A stretch of 64,000 nucleotides of DNA from Catenulispora acidiphila DSM 44928. Its GTDB lineage: Bacteria; Actinomycetota; Actinomycetes; Streptomycetales; Catenulisporaceae. The translations under genes and the position numbers were made by a program. Below are positions 17,910 through 27,298 of the stretch, piece by piece (within the stretch, counting starts at the first letter, position 1; every line of letters starts with the position of its first letter). The notes beneath the pieces were generated by a model. It had not been told where the DNA came from, did not search any database, and saw only the letters and a program-made list of their open reading frames with translations. The stretch covers positions 5,828,001-5,892,000 of the forward strand of contig NC_013131.1 in NCBI RefSeq assembly GCF_000024025.1, in the 5' to 3' direction.

Positions 17910-18634
17910 AGCTGCTCACCGCCGATCCCGTCCAGCTGCTCCAGTCCGCCACGCAGCGCGAAACCGACGCCCCGCACCGTGTGCAGGACACGCGGCCGGT
18001 CGTCGGCTTCAAGTTTGCGCCGCAGATAGCTGACCACAGTGTCCACAGCGTCGGAGCGCACCTGGAAGTCGTAGCCCCAGACCCGGTCCAGCAGCTGATC
18101 CCGGGTCAGCACCGCGCCGGCGTTGCGGACAAGCACCTCCAGGACATCGAACTCGCGCCGAGTGAGTTCCAGCGGGCAGCCCGCGGCGGTAACCGTCCGG
18201 GCATCGGTATCCATGACGATCCCGCACGCCGCGACCACTCCATGCGGCACGGGACGTCCGCGCCGCAGCAGCGCGCGCACCCGCAGCTCCAGCTCAGCGG
18301 TCGAGAACGGCTTGACCACGTAGTCGTCGGCGCCCGCCGCCAACCCGGCGATCCGGTCGGCGACGTCGTCCAGCGCGGAGAGCATGAGTACCGGGACGTC
18401 GTCGCCCTGCCGCCGCAGCCGGCGCACGACATCGACCCCTGATATACCCGGCATCGAGACGTCCAGCACCACCGCGTCGACCCCGCCGCCGCCCAGCACC
18501 GCCAGCGCGGCCTGCCCGTCAGCGGCGGTCTCCACGGCGAACCCCGACAGCCCCAGCGCGCGCCCCAGCCCACGCCGAAGTGCGGGGTCGTCGTCGACCA
18601 CCAACAGACGCCAGGTCGCCGCCCGCTCCGCCAC
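17906..18634 (-). CDS. OmpR/PhoB-family response regulator
   Basis: This encodes 242 residues from GTG 18634. The receiver domain has the acidic pair in VVDDDPA, phospho-acceptor Asp in VVLDVSMPG, LSALDD and the Lys in VVKPF. The winged-helix DNA-binding domain (about 140-235) has LTRREFDVLEVLVRNAG and RSDAVDTVVSYLRRKLE. The longer frame begins at 18733, but the extra N-terminus is not receiver-like, so 18634 is preferred. It is first in the probable five-gene operon. Confidence 0.9.
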   Translation of the reverse strand: MAERAATWRLLVVDDDPALRRGLGRALGLSGFAVETAADGQAALAVLGGGGVDAVVLDVSMPGISGVDVVRRLRRQGDDVPVLMLSALDDVADRIAGLAAGADDYVVKPFSTAELELRVRALLRRGRPVPHGVVAACGIVMDTDARTVTAAGCPLELTRREFDVLEVLVRNAGAVLTRDQLLDRVWGYDFQVRSDAVDTVVSYLRRKLEADDRPRVLHTVRGVGFALRGGLEQLDGIGGEQL

Positions 18635-18789
18635 GTCCGTTCCCCGCCCTTCGCTCGGTGCAGCCGCAGGGCTGGATGCTATGCGTTCCGGTGAGCGGAA
18701 CGCGATGCGACACCGGGCTCCCGCGGCGACCACCCTGGTCCGGCGAAGAACCTCCTTCGCACCATTCCATCACCCATCGGAGCAGACCA

Positions 18790-19314
18790 ATGCGAAAGCT
18801 CACCAAGCGGGCAACCCTGCTCGCCTCCTCGGCGGTCATGGCACTGCCGGCCGTCGTGGTGTCGGGCGGCGCGGCCCACGCCGACCAGCCCTTCCCCTAC
18901 GTATCCGTCCGCATCTGGGGCTCCACACACTGCATGGACAACGCCGTCCAGAACGCCGAGACGGTCCAGATGTGGAACTGCACCGGCGTCCCCGAGCAGA
19001 AGTGGCAGGACCGCCCGAACCAGGCGACCGGAACCTTCGCCCTGGTCAACCAGAACACCAACTACTGCCTCGACGCCCTGGCCCAAGGCGACGGCCCAGT
19101 GGTGATGGGACCGTGCACCGCCTCGAACACCCAGCAGTGGATCACCCTGTTCGCCGACAACCCCTCCCCCTTCACCAACGGCGCCTACGCCGTCATCGAG
19201 AACGTGGCCAGCAGCCAGTGCCTGAACACCAGCAGCGTCGCCAACGGCACCGTGCTGCGCACCTGGCCCTGCGACATCACCGCCCACTATCAGAAGTGGC
19301 ACTTCGACTTCTGA
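18790..19314 (+). CDS. Secreted ricin-type beta-trefoil lectin
   Basis: This encodes 174 residues from ATG 18790 with a signal peptide (LLASSAVMALPAVVVSGG, cleaved near AHA-D). The mature protein is a single ricin B-like trefoil with three QxW-type signatures (EQKWQD, TQQWITL, YQKWHF) and paired cysteines (CMDN/WNC, YCLDA/GPC, QCLNT/WPC). Such domains bind carbohydrates. No catalytic domain is attached. It is divergent from the response regulator (155 bp), so it is a candidate target of that system. Confidence 0.85.
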   Translation: MRKLTKRATLLASSAVMALPAVVVSGGAAHADQPFPYVSVRIWGSTHCMDNAVQNAETVQMWNCTGVPEQKWQDRPNQATGTFALVNQNTNYCLDALAQGDGPVVMGPCTASNTQQWITLFADNPSPFTNGAYAVIENVASSQCLNTSSVANGTVLRTWPCDITAHYQKWHFDF

Positions 19315-19354
19315 CTCGGACGCCGCCGTGAGGGGATTGCCACCGAGCAGCCCT

Positions 19355-20284
19355 TCACGGCGTGCACAACGCCCGGCGGACGGCGCTGCGCAGCCAGCGG
19401 TGCGCCCGATCGGCGGTGTGCCGAGGATGCCACGCCATGCCGATGACCAGCGGCGGCAGTTCCAGCGGGATGTCGAGCAGCTGGAGACCGAGGACGGCGG
19501 CCTCCTTGGTCAGCGGCGATGCGGCGGCGCCGGGGAGCGGGGCGGGTGCCAGGCACACGATGTCGCTGCGTGCCGCGAGACTCATGGCTGCCAAGTGGCC
19601 CGGTAGGACGACGCTCACGCGTCGTGTGAGTCCGTGGTCGGCCAGGGCTGTGTCGAGGGGACCGGTGAAGCGGCCTCGGCGGCTGACCACGACGTGCTGT
19701 GCTGCGGCGAGGCGGGCGGGGGTCAGTGGGCCTTCGGTGAGGGGGTGGCCGGGGCGGACGGCTGCCGTCATGCGGAGGGTGAGGAGTTCCTCGACCTGGG
19801 TTTCGGGGTCTACGTGGTCGATGGAGCCGACTTCCAGGTCGATGCGACCGTCGCGCAGGGCTGGTCCGGCTTCTAGTTCCTCGGCGCGGATGCGGAAGGC
19901 GACGCCTGGCGCCTCGTGCTGGGACAGGCGTAGGAGGCCGGGTGCCAGGACGGCGCCGATCACGTCGGCGGCTTGCAGGGTGAAGGTGCTGGTGAGGGTG
20001 GCGGGGTCGGCGCTGGCGCCGGGGCTGAGCAGGGTGCTGAGGCTGCGCACGACGGTTGCGGCTTCCTCGCGCAGGGCTTGGGCGCGCGGGGTGGGGACCA
20101 TGGTCTGGCCGGCGCGGACCAGGAGGGGGTCCTGGAGGATGCGGCGCAGGCGGGCGAGGTTGCGGCTCATGGCGGCCGGCGAGGTGTGCAGGCGCGCGGC
20201 GGCCCGGGTGACGCTGTTCTCGGCCAGGAGGGCGTCCAGGGCGATCGCGAGGTTGGCGTCGAGGGCGGAGTTCTGGCTGCTCAC
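19355..20284 (-). CDS. LysR-family transcriptional regulator
   Basis: This encodes 309 residues from GTG 20284. The HTH region reads ALDALLAENSVTRAAARLHT, then SPAAMSRNLARLR and PLLVRAGQTMVPTPRA, as in the NodD/SyrM-like LysR group. The substrate-binding domain runs to the C-terminus. The reading frame stays open upstream, but that part lacks family similarity and crosses the divergent promoter. It faces the NmrA-like gene at 20423, its probable target. Confidence 0.85.
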   Translation of the reverse strand: MSSQNSALDANLAIALDALLAENSVTRAAARLHTSPAAMSRNLARLRRILQDPLLVRAGQTMVPTPRAQALREEAATVVRSLSTLLSPGASADPATLTSTFTLQAADVIGAVLAPGLLRLSQHEAPGVAFRIRAEELEAGPALRDGRIDLEVGSIDHVDPETQVEELLTLRMTAAVRPGHPLTEGPLTPARLAAAQHVVVSRRGRFTGPLDTALADHGLTRRVSVVLPGHLAAMSLAARSDIVCLAPAPLPGAAASPLTKEAAVLGLQLLDIPLELPPLVIGMAWHPRHTADRAHRWLRSAVRRALCTP

Positions 20285-20422
20285 CTGCGTTATTCCATTT
20301 CCGTCAATGATTCCGTGCTGAAGTTCCCATTGTGGCAGCACTGCCGACCTCCGCACGATGGAGGCGTACCGCAGCACTGAATCAGCACCGAACCACCGGT
20401 CTTCTGAACCACCGAGGAATTC

Positions 20423-21316
20423 ATGATCGTCATCACCGCCCCCACCGGGAACATCGGCCGTCGCCTGCTCGCCCTGCTGCTGGAGTCCGCTCCGGCCGCC
20501 GGGGAGGAACTGCGCGTGATCGTGCGCGATCCCGCCCGGGTCCCGGACTGCGCACGCGGCCGCGTGGAGATCGTCACCGGCTCGCACGGCGACCCCGACG
20601 TCCTGGACCAGGCCTTCGCCGGCGCCGACGCCGTCTTCTGGCTCGTCCCGCCGGACGCCTCCCTGACCCCGCTGGACGCCTGGACCACCTTCACCCGCCC
20701 CGCCGCCGAAGCGCTGGCTGCGCACGGCGTCGGGCACGCGGTCGGCGTCTCCGCACTCGGCCGCGGCACCCCGCTCGCCGACCGGGCCGGCCTGGTCACC
20801 GCCTCGCTGGCGATGGACGACCTGATCGCCGGCTCCGGCGTCGCCTACCGCGCCCTGGCCAACCCCTCCTTCTTCGAGAACCTGCTGGAGGAGGCCGACT
20901 CGATCCGCGAGAAGGGCTTCTTCACCGACACGGTCGAGCCCGACCGCAAGGCGCCGCTGGTCGCCGTCGCCGACATCGCCGCCGCCGCGGAGCGCCTGCT
21001 GCTGGACCGCTCATGGACCAGCGTCGGCAGCGTCCCGGTCCTCGGTCCGGAGGACCTGTCCGCCAACGACCTGGCACGCATCATGACCGAGCAGCTCGGC
21101 CAGCCGGTCCGCTACGAGCGCCAGCCACTGGAGGAGATGTTCACGACGCTGGTCGGCTACGGCCTCAACGAAGAGTTCGTCCAAGGCATCGTGGACATGA
21201 AGCGGGCCAAGGACGAAGGCCTGGACACCGGCGTCGCGCGTATCCCGGGGACCTCCTCCCCCACCACGTTCGAGCAGTGGTGCGCCGAGACGCTGAAGCC
21301 GGCGGTGCAGTCCTGA
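20423..21316 (+). CDS. NmrA-like NAD(P)H-binding protein
   Basis: This 297-residue atypical SDR begins with [17 protein letters not shown], a GxxGxxG dinucleotide motif, followed by [20 protein letters not shown] and the NPSFFENLL motif common in NmrA/quinone-reductase-like proteins. It lacks the YxxxK active site of classical SDRs. It may be a redox sensor or an NAD(P)H-dependent reductase. The stop and the next start overlap as TGATG, so it is probably co-translated with the darcynin gene. Confidence 0.8.
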   Translation: MIVITAPTGNIGRRLLALLLESAPAAGEELRVIVRDPARVPDCARGRVEIVTGSHGDPDVLDQAFAGADAVFWLVPPDASLTPLDAWTTFTRPAAEALAAHGVGHAVGVSALGRGTPLADRAGLVTASLAMDDLIAGSGVAYRALANPSFFENLLEEADSIREKGFFTDTVEPDRKAPLVAVADIAAAAERLLLDRSWTSVGSVPVLGPEDLSANDLARIMTEQLGQPVRYERQPLEEMFTTLVGYGLNEEFVQGIVDMKRAKDEGLDTGVARIPGTSSPTTFEQWCAETLKPAVQS

Positions 21317-21687
21317 TGAGCGCCAACGCTGAGACGGCAGAAGCACCGGTCACCGCGTTCATGCTGGTCAAGACCACCCCCGAGTGGCTGGCCCTGACCA
21401 TCGCAGAACGCGTGCACGCCTTCACCACCCACGTCCTGCCCGCCATCACCGCCAAGACCACAGGGGTCCGCTCACGCTTCTACGACACGGAGTTCTACTC
21501 CGCACGCGTCACCGACGTCTGGGTCTGGGAGGCCGACGACCACCGCGCCTACCAGCTCCTCATCGACGCACTGCGCGAAACCCCGTTCTGGGACCGCTAT
21601 TTCGAGGTCGTCGAGATCCTGGTCGGCACGGAGAACGGCTACGCCCGCACCTACGGATTGGAAGCGGTCGCCACCATCAGCACGTGA
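21316..21687 (+). CDS. Darcynin-family protein
   Basis: This encodes 123 residues. The motifs [35 protein letters not shown] and [13 protein letters not shown] match the darcynin family, a small alpha/beta (ferredoxin-like dimer) family with no firm biochemical role. It overlaps the NmrA-like gene by one base (TGATG). The pair under one LysR regulator resembles small oxidative or aromatic stress modules, which is an inference only. Confidence 0.75.
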   Translation: MSANAETAEAPVTAFMLVKTTPEWLALTIAERVHAFTTHVLPAITAKTTGVRSRFYDTEFYSARVTDVWVWEADDHRAYQLLIDALRETPFWDRYFEVVEILVGTENGYARTYGLEAVATIST

Positions 21688-21696
21688 CCCATGCCG

Positions 21697-23457
21697 CTAG
21701 ATGTCATTGCCCGCGATGTACCCGAAGGTCATCGCGGGCCCGATCGTCGAGCCGGCGCCGGCGTAGCTGTGTCCCATGACGGCGGCGCTGGCGTTGCCTG
21801 CCGCGTACAGGCCGCCGATGACCGAGCCGTCGGCGCGGAGTACGCGGGCTCGCTCGTCGGTGACCATGCCGCCCTTCGTGCCGAGGTCGCCGGGGACGAT
21901 CTTCAGTGCGTAGAACGGTGCGAGCCACAGGGGCGCCAGGCAGGAGTTCGGGGAGATCGCCGGGTCGGTGTAGTAGTGGTCGTAGACGCTGACGCCGCGG
22001 CCGTAGTCGGTGTCCTTGCCGGTGATCGCCAGTCCGTTGAAGTGCGCGACGGTGTTCGTCAGCGTCGAGGGCGAGACTCCGATCTGGTTCGCCAGACCCC
22101 ACAGGGTCAGGTCCCTGTAGACCGAGCCGTTCTGGTACCACGAGGCGGGGAACGGAAGGGTCGGCAGGATGTCCCGGAAGACGTAGCGGTCGCGGAAGTT
22201 CTGGTCGATGATCAGCCAGGACGGGATGTCCGCCGCCGTGGCGTTCTGCCGGTACATCGTGTGCACGACGTCCACGTACGGCGCCGCCTCGTCGACGAAC
22301 CGGTGGCCGGTCTGGTTGACGATCAGCCCGCCGGGCAGCGTCCGTTCTGCCAGGCAGAAGTACGGCCCGTCGCCGCTGGGGATCGTCGGACCCCACCACG
22401 CGTCGTCCATCAGCGCCAAGGCGGCGCCGGCGCGCTGCCCGGCCAGGATGCCGTCGCCGGTGTTCTCCTTGGCGCCGACGCTCCACGTCGTCCCGATCGG
22501 CTGCTGCTGGTACTGCGCGCGCATCGCGGCGTTGTGCTCGAAGCCGCCGGAGCCGACGATGACGCCTCGGCGCGCGGTGATCACGCCGGGCGCGCCGTTC
22601 TGCGTGACCACGACGCCGGTCGCCCGTCCGTTGACGATGTTCAGGTCCGTCAGCGGCGTGTTCAGCAGAACCGAAACCCCGGCCTGCATCAGTCCGGCGC
22701 GCAGCCCGGTGGCCAGCGACTGGCCCATCGTCAGCGGCTTCTGACCGGCGAGCGCGGCGGCGGCTCCGCGAGCGGCAGCCTCGGCGGCGACCGCCGTGCC
22801 CTTGGCGTTGACCGCGGCGAGGTTGATCCACTTGTAGTCCTGGCTGAACACCACGAGCCCGGCCGGGACCGGGAGGTAGGCCGGGTTCAGGTGCGCGAGT
22901 TCGGCGCCGAGGATGTGGCCGTCGATCACGTCGGGCTCGATCGAGCGGCCGCCGGGCATCCCGCCGGGAAGCTCCGGATAGTAGTCGGAGTAGCCGTCCA
23001 TCCACTTGAAGCGGCACGGACTGTGCGCCATGACGAACGACAGCATCGCCGGTCCGGTGCTCAGGAAAGCGTGCTGGCGCGCCGGGGTCGAGCCGTCGCC
23101 GACCACGGCGGCCAGGTACTGCGCGGCCAGCGCCGGGGTGTCGGGGACGCCGGCGGCCAGGATCACCGAGTTGTTGGGGAGCCAGATCCCGGCTCCCGAG
23201 CGCGCCGCCGAGCCGCCGAACGTCGGCGCCTTCTCCACGACGACCACCGACAGCCCGCGTGCGGCCACGGTCAGCGCGGCGGTCATTCCGGCCGCGCCGC
23301 AGCCGACCACCACGACGTCGTACGTGCCCAGGACGGGAGCATCGGCGTAGGCGTTCGCGCCGGTCGCCACCCCCGCGCCGAACAGAGCTGCGGTGCCCGC
23401 GGCGGCGCCCTGAAGGACGCGGCGGCGGGAGAGGTCCGGGGTTCCGTGCACGGGCAT
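21697..23457 (-). CDS. Tat-exported KstD-like FAD-dependent dehydrogenase
   Basis: This encodes 586 residues from ATG 23457, chosen for its GGAGGG ribosome site 6-7 bases upstream; an in-frame ATG at 23523 would put the palindrome inside the gene. The N-terminus has a twin-arginine signal (SRRRVLQGAAAG). The FAD motif DVVVVGCGAAGMTAA is followed by FGGSAARSGAGIWLP. The C-terminal YAAGNASAAVMGHSYAGAG and TIGPAMTFGYIAG are those of the fumarate reductase/3-ketosteroid delta1-dehydrogenase family. KstD enzymes desaturate ring A of 3-ketosteroids; the export signal suggests a different or extracytoplasmic substrate. No other steroid genes are nearby. Confidence 0.8.
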   Translation of the reverse strand: MPVHGTPDLSRRRVLQGAAAGTAALFGAGVATGANAYADAPVLGTYDVVVVGCGAAGMTAALTVAARGLSVVVVEKAPTFGGSAARSGAGIWLPNNSVILAAGVPDTPALAAQYLAAVVGDGSTPARQHAFLSTGPAMLSFVMAHSPCRFKWMDGYSDYYPELPGGMPGGRSIEPDVIDGHILGAELAHLNPAYLPVPAGLVVFSQDYKWINLAAVNAKGTAVAAEAAARGAAAALAGQKPLTMGQSLATGLRAGLMQAGVSVLLNTPLTDLNIVNGRATGVVVTQNGAPGVITARRGVIVGSGGFEHNAAMRAQYQQQPIGTTWSVGAKENTGDGILAGQRAGAALALMDDAWWGPTIPSGDGPYFCLAERTLPGGLIVNQTGHRFVDEAAPYVDVVHTMYRQNATAADIPSWLIIDQNFRDRYVFRDILPTLPFPASWYQNGSVYRDLTLWGLANQIGVSPSTLTNTVAHFNGLAITGKDTDYGRGVSVYDHYYTDPAISPNSCLAPLWLAPFYALKIVPGDLGTKGGMVTDERARVLRADGSVIGGLYAAGNASAAVMGHSYAGAGSTIGPAMTFGYIAGNDI

Positions 23458-23469
23458 GGCGCCCTCCGA

Positions 23470-23502
23470 ATCAGATACCTGACGATGCATCAGGAATCTG
23501 AT
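23470..23502. promoter_or_regulatory. Long imperfect palindrome upstream of the KstD-like gene
   Basis: Arms ATCAGAT (23470-23476) and ATCTGAT (23496-23502) surround an inner CCTGA/TCAGG pair (23478-23482 and 23490-23494), centred on 23486. Thirteen of sixteen mirror positions pair. It lies 12 bases upstream of the chosen start, between the kinase and flavoprotein genes, and looks like a dimeric repressor operator. No regulator gene is adjacent. Confidence 0.6.
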
Positions 23503-23545
23503 CCGGTGGTCTTGGGAAGTCAAGAGCCCTCCGAGCGGGCCCGGG

Positions 23546-25303
23546 TCAGGAGCTCAGCGGCGGCCCGACCACGAACGAGACCATCTCCGACCGGCTCCCC
23601 GCCGAGGCCCGGACGTGGTAGCGCCCGTTCGGGAGCGCCACCGCCCCGGCGCCCTGGTCGAGCGCGACGCTGAACTCCCCGTTCCCGTCGACCACGGTTT
23701 TGACCGGTGGCACGGATGAATCGTTCAGGAAGGTCACCGTCACCGTCTGGCCGGCCGGCCAGTTCTCGCCGTTGAGGATGTAGGTGGTCAGCGGGTCGCC
23801 GAACGGCGGCCGGACCCCGAGGCGCACGCCGTCGACCTCGGTGACCGCACCGGCCGGCGGGCTCGGCGCGCCTTCCGGCGGCGGACCCTGCGGCGGCGGA
23901 CCGCCGCCGGCCCGGGACGGAGGCGGACCGGAATTGGTCGGGGGCGGCGGCGAGTTGACCGGCGGCGGAGAGCCCTCGGACTGGACGCCGCCGGTCGTGG
24001 CCGCCGCCACCCCGGACGGCGCGCCGGCCGCCGGCGAGGTGGAGTCCCCGCTGCCCGCCCGCAGCGTCCCGACCAGCAGCAGACCGCTGATCGCCGCCAC
24101 GCCGAGCGCGAGCAGGACGCAGACCGCGACCATGACCGGCGCCACCGGCGAGCGCCGCCCGAACGGGTCGCGCTGCCACCACTTGGGGCGCGTCCGCCGC
24201 CGGTTCACCGTCGCCCGGCTCGACGGCGCGTCTTCCGGGGGAAAGGAGGGATGGCGGGGTCGCGGGTCCACGGTTCCGGCGTGGTCGCCGTCGCCAGAGT
24301 CACCGACACCATCGCCGAAGTCGCCGGAGTCGCCTTCGCGCGCCGCCACATGCGTCGGTTCCCCGAGGACAGCGGTGTCCGCCTTCGAACGCCGCGACCG
24401 CGTCAGCTCCATCTCCGCGACGCGATAGTCCTCGATGTACGACAGCACCGCCTCCGGCAGCGGCTGCAAGGCATCGGCCGCAGCCAGATGCGGCGCCAGA
24501 GCGGCGATCAGCGAAGCGGGCATCGGGCGATCGTCCGGATCCAGAGAAAGACACCCGGCGATCAGCCCACGAAGTTCCCCGGGCACGCGAGTGAGGTCCG
24601 GCGGCTGCCGCATCTTCTGCAGCAGAACGCCGACCGCCTTCTCCTCTTGGTACAGAGCCGCGCCGGTGGCCGCGTGGTACAGCGTCGCACCGAGCGCGAA
24701 CACGTCGGCGGGCGGTCCGACGACGCGGTCCCCCATCGCCTGTTCGGGTGCCATGTACAGCGGCGTGCCCATCACCATGCCGGCGGCAGTGCCCTGCGGC
24801 AGTCCGTCGCTGCGAGCCAGCCCGAAGTCGATGACCCGCGGTCCGTCGGCGGTGACCAGCACGTTGGCGGGCTTGAAGTCCCGGTGGACGAGCCCGGCGC
24901 GGTGTACGTCCTCCAGCGCCTCGGCGCATCCGGCGGCCAGCCAGCGCACCGCCGAGACCGCCATCGGTCCGCAGGTGGCGACCAGTTCCTCCAGCGACGG
25001 CGCCGGTACGTAGACGGTGGCCAGCCACGGCAGGTCGGCGTCCGGATCGGCGCCGACGACCGCCGCGGTGAAGGCGCCGCTGACGCGCTTGGCGGCGTCC
25101 ACCTCGTGCGCGAACCGGCGCCGGTACCCGGCGTGCTCGGCCAGCCCGGCGCGGATGGTCTTGACCGCGACCAGCCTCGAGGAAGCCGAGCGGGCGAGGA
25201 AGACTTCGCCCATCGCGCCCGCGCCCAGGCGGCGTAACACCTCATAGGGCCCGATCCGGGTGGGGTGAAACGCTTGGGGCGGCTGCCCTGTGCGCGTCCG
25301 CAT
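23546..25303 (-). CDS. Receptor-type Ser/Thr protein kinase (PASTA-less)
   Basis: This encodes 585 residues. The kinase domain (about 18-285) has GAGAMGEV, Lys48 in VAVKTI, HRDFKPANV with Asp141, and DFG (158-160). An acidic/Ser juxtamembrane segment precedes a transmembrane helix (about 390-412). The outside part is a long Pro/Gly/Ser linker and a C-terminal Ig-like domain (about 495-585) with YILNGENWPAGQTVTVTF and GRYHVRASAGSRSEMVSF. It should phosphorylate cytoplasmic targets in response to an unknown external cue. It lies upstream of the KstD-like gene on the same strand. Confidence 0.9.
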   Translation of the reverse strand: MRTRTGQPPQAFHPTRIGPYEVLRRLGAGAMGEVFLARSASSRLVAVKTIRAGLAEHAGYRRRFAHEVDAAKRVSGAFTAAVVGADPDADLPWLATVYVPAPSLEELVATCGPMAVSAVRWLAAGCAEALEDVHRAGLVHRDFKPANVLVTADGPRVIDFGLARSDGLPQGTAAGMVMGTPLYMAPEQAMGDRVVGPPADVFALGATLYHAATGAALYQEEKAVGVLLQKMRQPPDLTRVPGELRGLIAGCLSLDPDDRPMPASLIAALAPHLAAADALQPLPEAVLSYIEDYRVAEMELTRSRRSKADTAVLGEPTHVAAREGDSGDFGDGVGDSGDGDHAGTVDPRPRHPSFPPEDAPSSRATVNRRRTRPKWWQRDPFGRRSPVAPVMVAVCVLLALGVAAISGLLLVGTLRAGSGDSTSPAAGAPSGVAAATTGGVQSEGSPPPVNSPPPPTNSGPPPSRAGGGPPPQGPPPEGAPSPPAGAVTEVDGVRLGVRPPFGDPLTTYILNGENWPAGQTVTVTFLNDSSVPPVKTVVDGNGEFSVALDQGAGAVALPNGRYHVRASAGSRSEMVSFVVGPPLSS

Positions 25304-25469
25304 CGAGATCTGCCCTCCGGAAGGGACTGTGGCGCCGGAGCCCTGCTTGAATTTCGGTGGTGCAGCAGGGTCCTTAGTAATTTACTCCTGACACGAGGTG
25401 CGGCGGGGCTCGGTAAATAACTCCGTTCGAGTGGTAATCGAGTTGTTGCAATCGGCGGCGCGCGCCGGA

Positions 25470-26396
25470 TCACCGCGAGGGGACCGGAACCTCCGGCGGC
25501 AGCAGTCCCTCTTCTCGCAGGCGGGCCCAGACTTCAGGCGGTATCGGCTGCGCGGCCCAGGCCAGGTTCTCCGTCAATTGCTCGCGCGATGCGGGACCGG
25601 TGAGGACACATCCGACAGAGGGATGTCCCCTAGGGAATTGCAGAGCTACGGCTGCGGTCGGCAGTCCGAATTCATGACAGACCTTTGCAATACGCGCCGT
25701 CTTGGCACGGGTCTGCTCATCGACCGGACGGTAGCGGAACATGGGCTCCGCGACGCCGTCGATGAGCCCGCCGTGCAGGGACTGCGCCGCGACGACGGTG
25801 ACGCCGCGGCGCTCGGCCTCGGGCAGCAGGTCGTCGATCGCCTGGGTGTCGAGCAGGGTGTAGACCCCGGCGGCGAGCACCAGGTCGATGTCGGTCTCGC
25901 GGATGAAGCGGGCCAGCATCGGCGCCTGGACCATGCCGACGCCGACCGCGCGGACCACTCCCTCGTCACGCAACCGGGCCACGGTCGGCCACGCTTCGTC
26001 CAGGGCTTCGCGCCAGTGGTCGTCGGGATCGTGGATGTAGACCATGTCCACGCTCTCGACGCCGAGCCGCAGCAGGCTCTCCTCCAGCGAGGTCAGGATG
26101 CCCTCGCGGCTGAAGTCGTAGATCCAGGGCGCGCCGGTCGTCGCGGTGTCGGGATGCGAAGGTCGGACCAGGCGCCCGACCTTGGTGCTCAGCACGTATT
26201 CGCCACGCGGCCGACCGCGCAGAGCCAAGCCCAGCAGACGCTCGGAGTGTCCGGAGCCGTACATCGGCGCGGTGTCGAAGTAGCGCATCCCGCTGTCCCA
26301 GGCCGCGTCCACGCAGTCCAGAGCCTGCCCGAGGCCGACTCCCTCGTTCGCGATCGCGGCCGCGCCGAAGCCCAGCCGGGGAAGATCGACGGTCAT
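25470..26396 (-). CDS. Aldo/keto reductase (aldose 1-dehydrogenase-like)
   Basis: This encodes 308 residues from ATG 26396, which overlaps the permease stop by ATGA. The TIM-barrel tetrad is visible: Asp/Tyr in FDTAPMYGSGHSE, Lys in LSTKVGRLV and His in MVYIHDPDDHW. It resembles the D-threo-aldose 1-dehydrogenase / L-fucose dehydrogenase group, which oxidises sugars at C1 with NAD(P). The tight coupling to sugar permease genes supports a sugar substrate. The exact sugar is not determined. Confidence 0.85.
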   Translation of the reverse strand: MTVDLPRLGFGAAAIANEGVGLGQALDCVDAAWDSGMRYFDTAPMYGSGHSERLLGLALRGRPRGEYVLSTKVGRLVRPSHPDTATTGAPWIYDFSREGILTSLEESLLRLGVESVDMVYIHDPDDHWREALDEAWPTVARLRDEGVVRAVGVGMVQAPMLARFIRETDIDLVLAAGVYTLLDTQAIDDLLPEAERRGVTVVAAQSLHGGLIDGVAEPMFRYRPVDEQTRAKTARIAKVCHEFGLPTAAVALQFPRGHPSVGCVLTGPASREQLTENLAWAAQPIPPEVWARLREEGLLPPEVPVPSR

Positions 26397-27298
26397 GCCT
26401 TGACCCCTCCGGAGACCAGGTCCACGCGCCAGTACCGTTGCAGCAGCAGGAACACCGCGGCCAGCGGCACGATCGACACCAGCACGCCGACGATGACGAT
26501 GGTGTACTGCGCGGCCTGCCCGCCGGTGATGATGAGCAGCCCGTACAGCCCTTCGGTCAGCGGGAACAGGTTGTCCCGGTTGAGCATCACGAACGGCAGC
26601 AGGAAGTTGTTCCAGATCCCGATGAACTGCAGCAGGAACACCGTCACCAGCGCCGGCGTCATCAGCCGCGCGCCGATCGACAGGAAACTGCGCCACTCCG
26701 AGGCGCCGTCGACCCGGGCCGCCTCCAGCACCTGGTCGCTGACCGAGGACTCGGCGTAGACCTTGCACAGGTAGATGGCGAACGGACTGACCAGCTGCGG
26801 CAGGATCACCGCCGCGTAGTTGTTCGTCATGCCGAGCTTGGCCAGCAGCAGGAACTGCGGGATGGCCAGCATGATCTGCGGGAGCAGGACGGCGGCGACG
26901 ATGACCCGGAACAGCCAGACGCTGCCGTAGAAGCGGTATTTACCCAAGGCATAGCCGGCGCAGCCGCACACGATCGTGGACAGCGTCGCGCCGCCGACGG
27001 CGTAGATCACCGAGTTGACGGCCCAGCGCGTGAAGATGCCGTGGTCGTAGGCGAACAGCGCCCGCAGGTTGGAGAAGAAGCCGCCGTGGAAGGACGGCGC
27101 GAACGGCGCGCTGGAGAACAGCTCGCTGTTGGTCTTGGTGGAGGCGATCACGATCCACACCACCGGCAGCACGCAGTACACGGCGCCGACCAGCAAGATG
27201 ATGGTCGGGATCCAGTTGGTGCGGTGCGGACCGCCCGGCCGGGTCCCCCCGGACCCGGCCGCGGCCCTGCTCGCCGTCCCGGTCGTGGCGGCTGTCAT
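26393..27298 (-). CDS. Carbohydrate ABC transporter permease (MalG-like)
   Basis: This encodes 301 residues with six hydrophobic segments. The EAA loop reads LEAARVDGASEWRSFLSIGA, and a final PLTEGLYGLL segment is typical of CUT1-family MalG-type permeases. It overlaps the MalF-like gene by four bases (ATGA) and the aldo/keto reductase gene by four. It needs a separate ATPase; none is in this cluster, as is common in actinomycetes, where a shared MsiK-type ATPase serves many CUT1 systems. Confidence 0.9.
   Translation of the reverse strand: MTAATTGTASRAAAGSGGTRPGGPHRTNWIPTIILLVGAVYCVLPVVWIVIASTKTNSELFSSAPFAPSFHGGFFSNLRALFAYDHGIFTRWAVNSVIYAVGGATLSTIVCGCAGYALGKYRFYGSVWLFRVIVAAVLLPQIMLAIPQFLLLAKLGMTNNYAAVILPQLVSPFAIYLCKVYAESSVSDQVLEAARVDGASEWRSFLSIGARLMTPALVTVFLLQFIGIWNNFLLPFVMLNRDNLFPLTEGLYGLLIITGGQAAQYTIVIVGVLVSIVPLAAVFLLLQRYWRVDLVSGGVKA

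Noticed and set aside
18635..18733. Longer N-terminus for the response regulator
   Set aside because: The receiver domain fold begins at WRLLVVDDD just after GTG 18634; the upstream residues are not receiver-like and reach into the divergent promoter.
25341..25370. Hairpin CCCTGCT/AGCAGGG as an operon terminator
   Set aside because: A 7-bp stem with a 16-base loop and no U-tract in the direction of the sugar operon is too weak to call.
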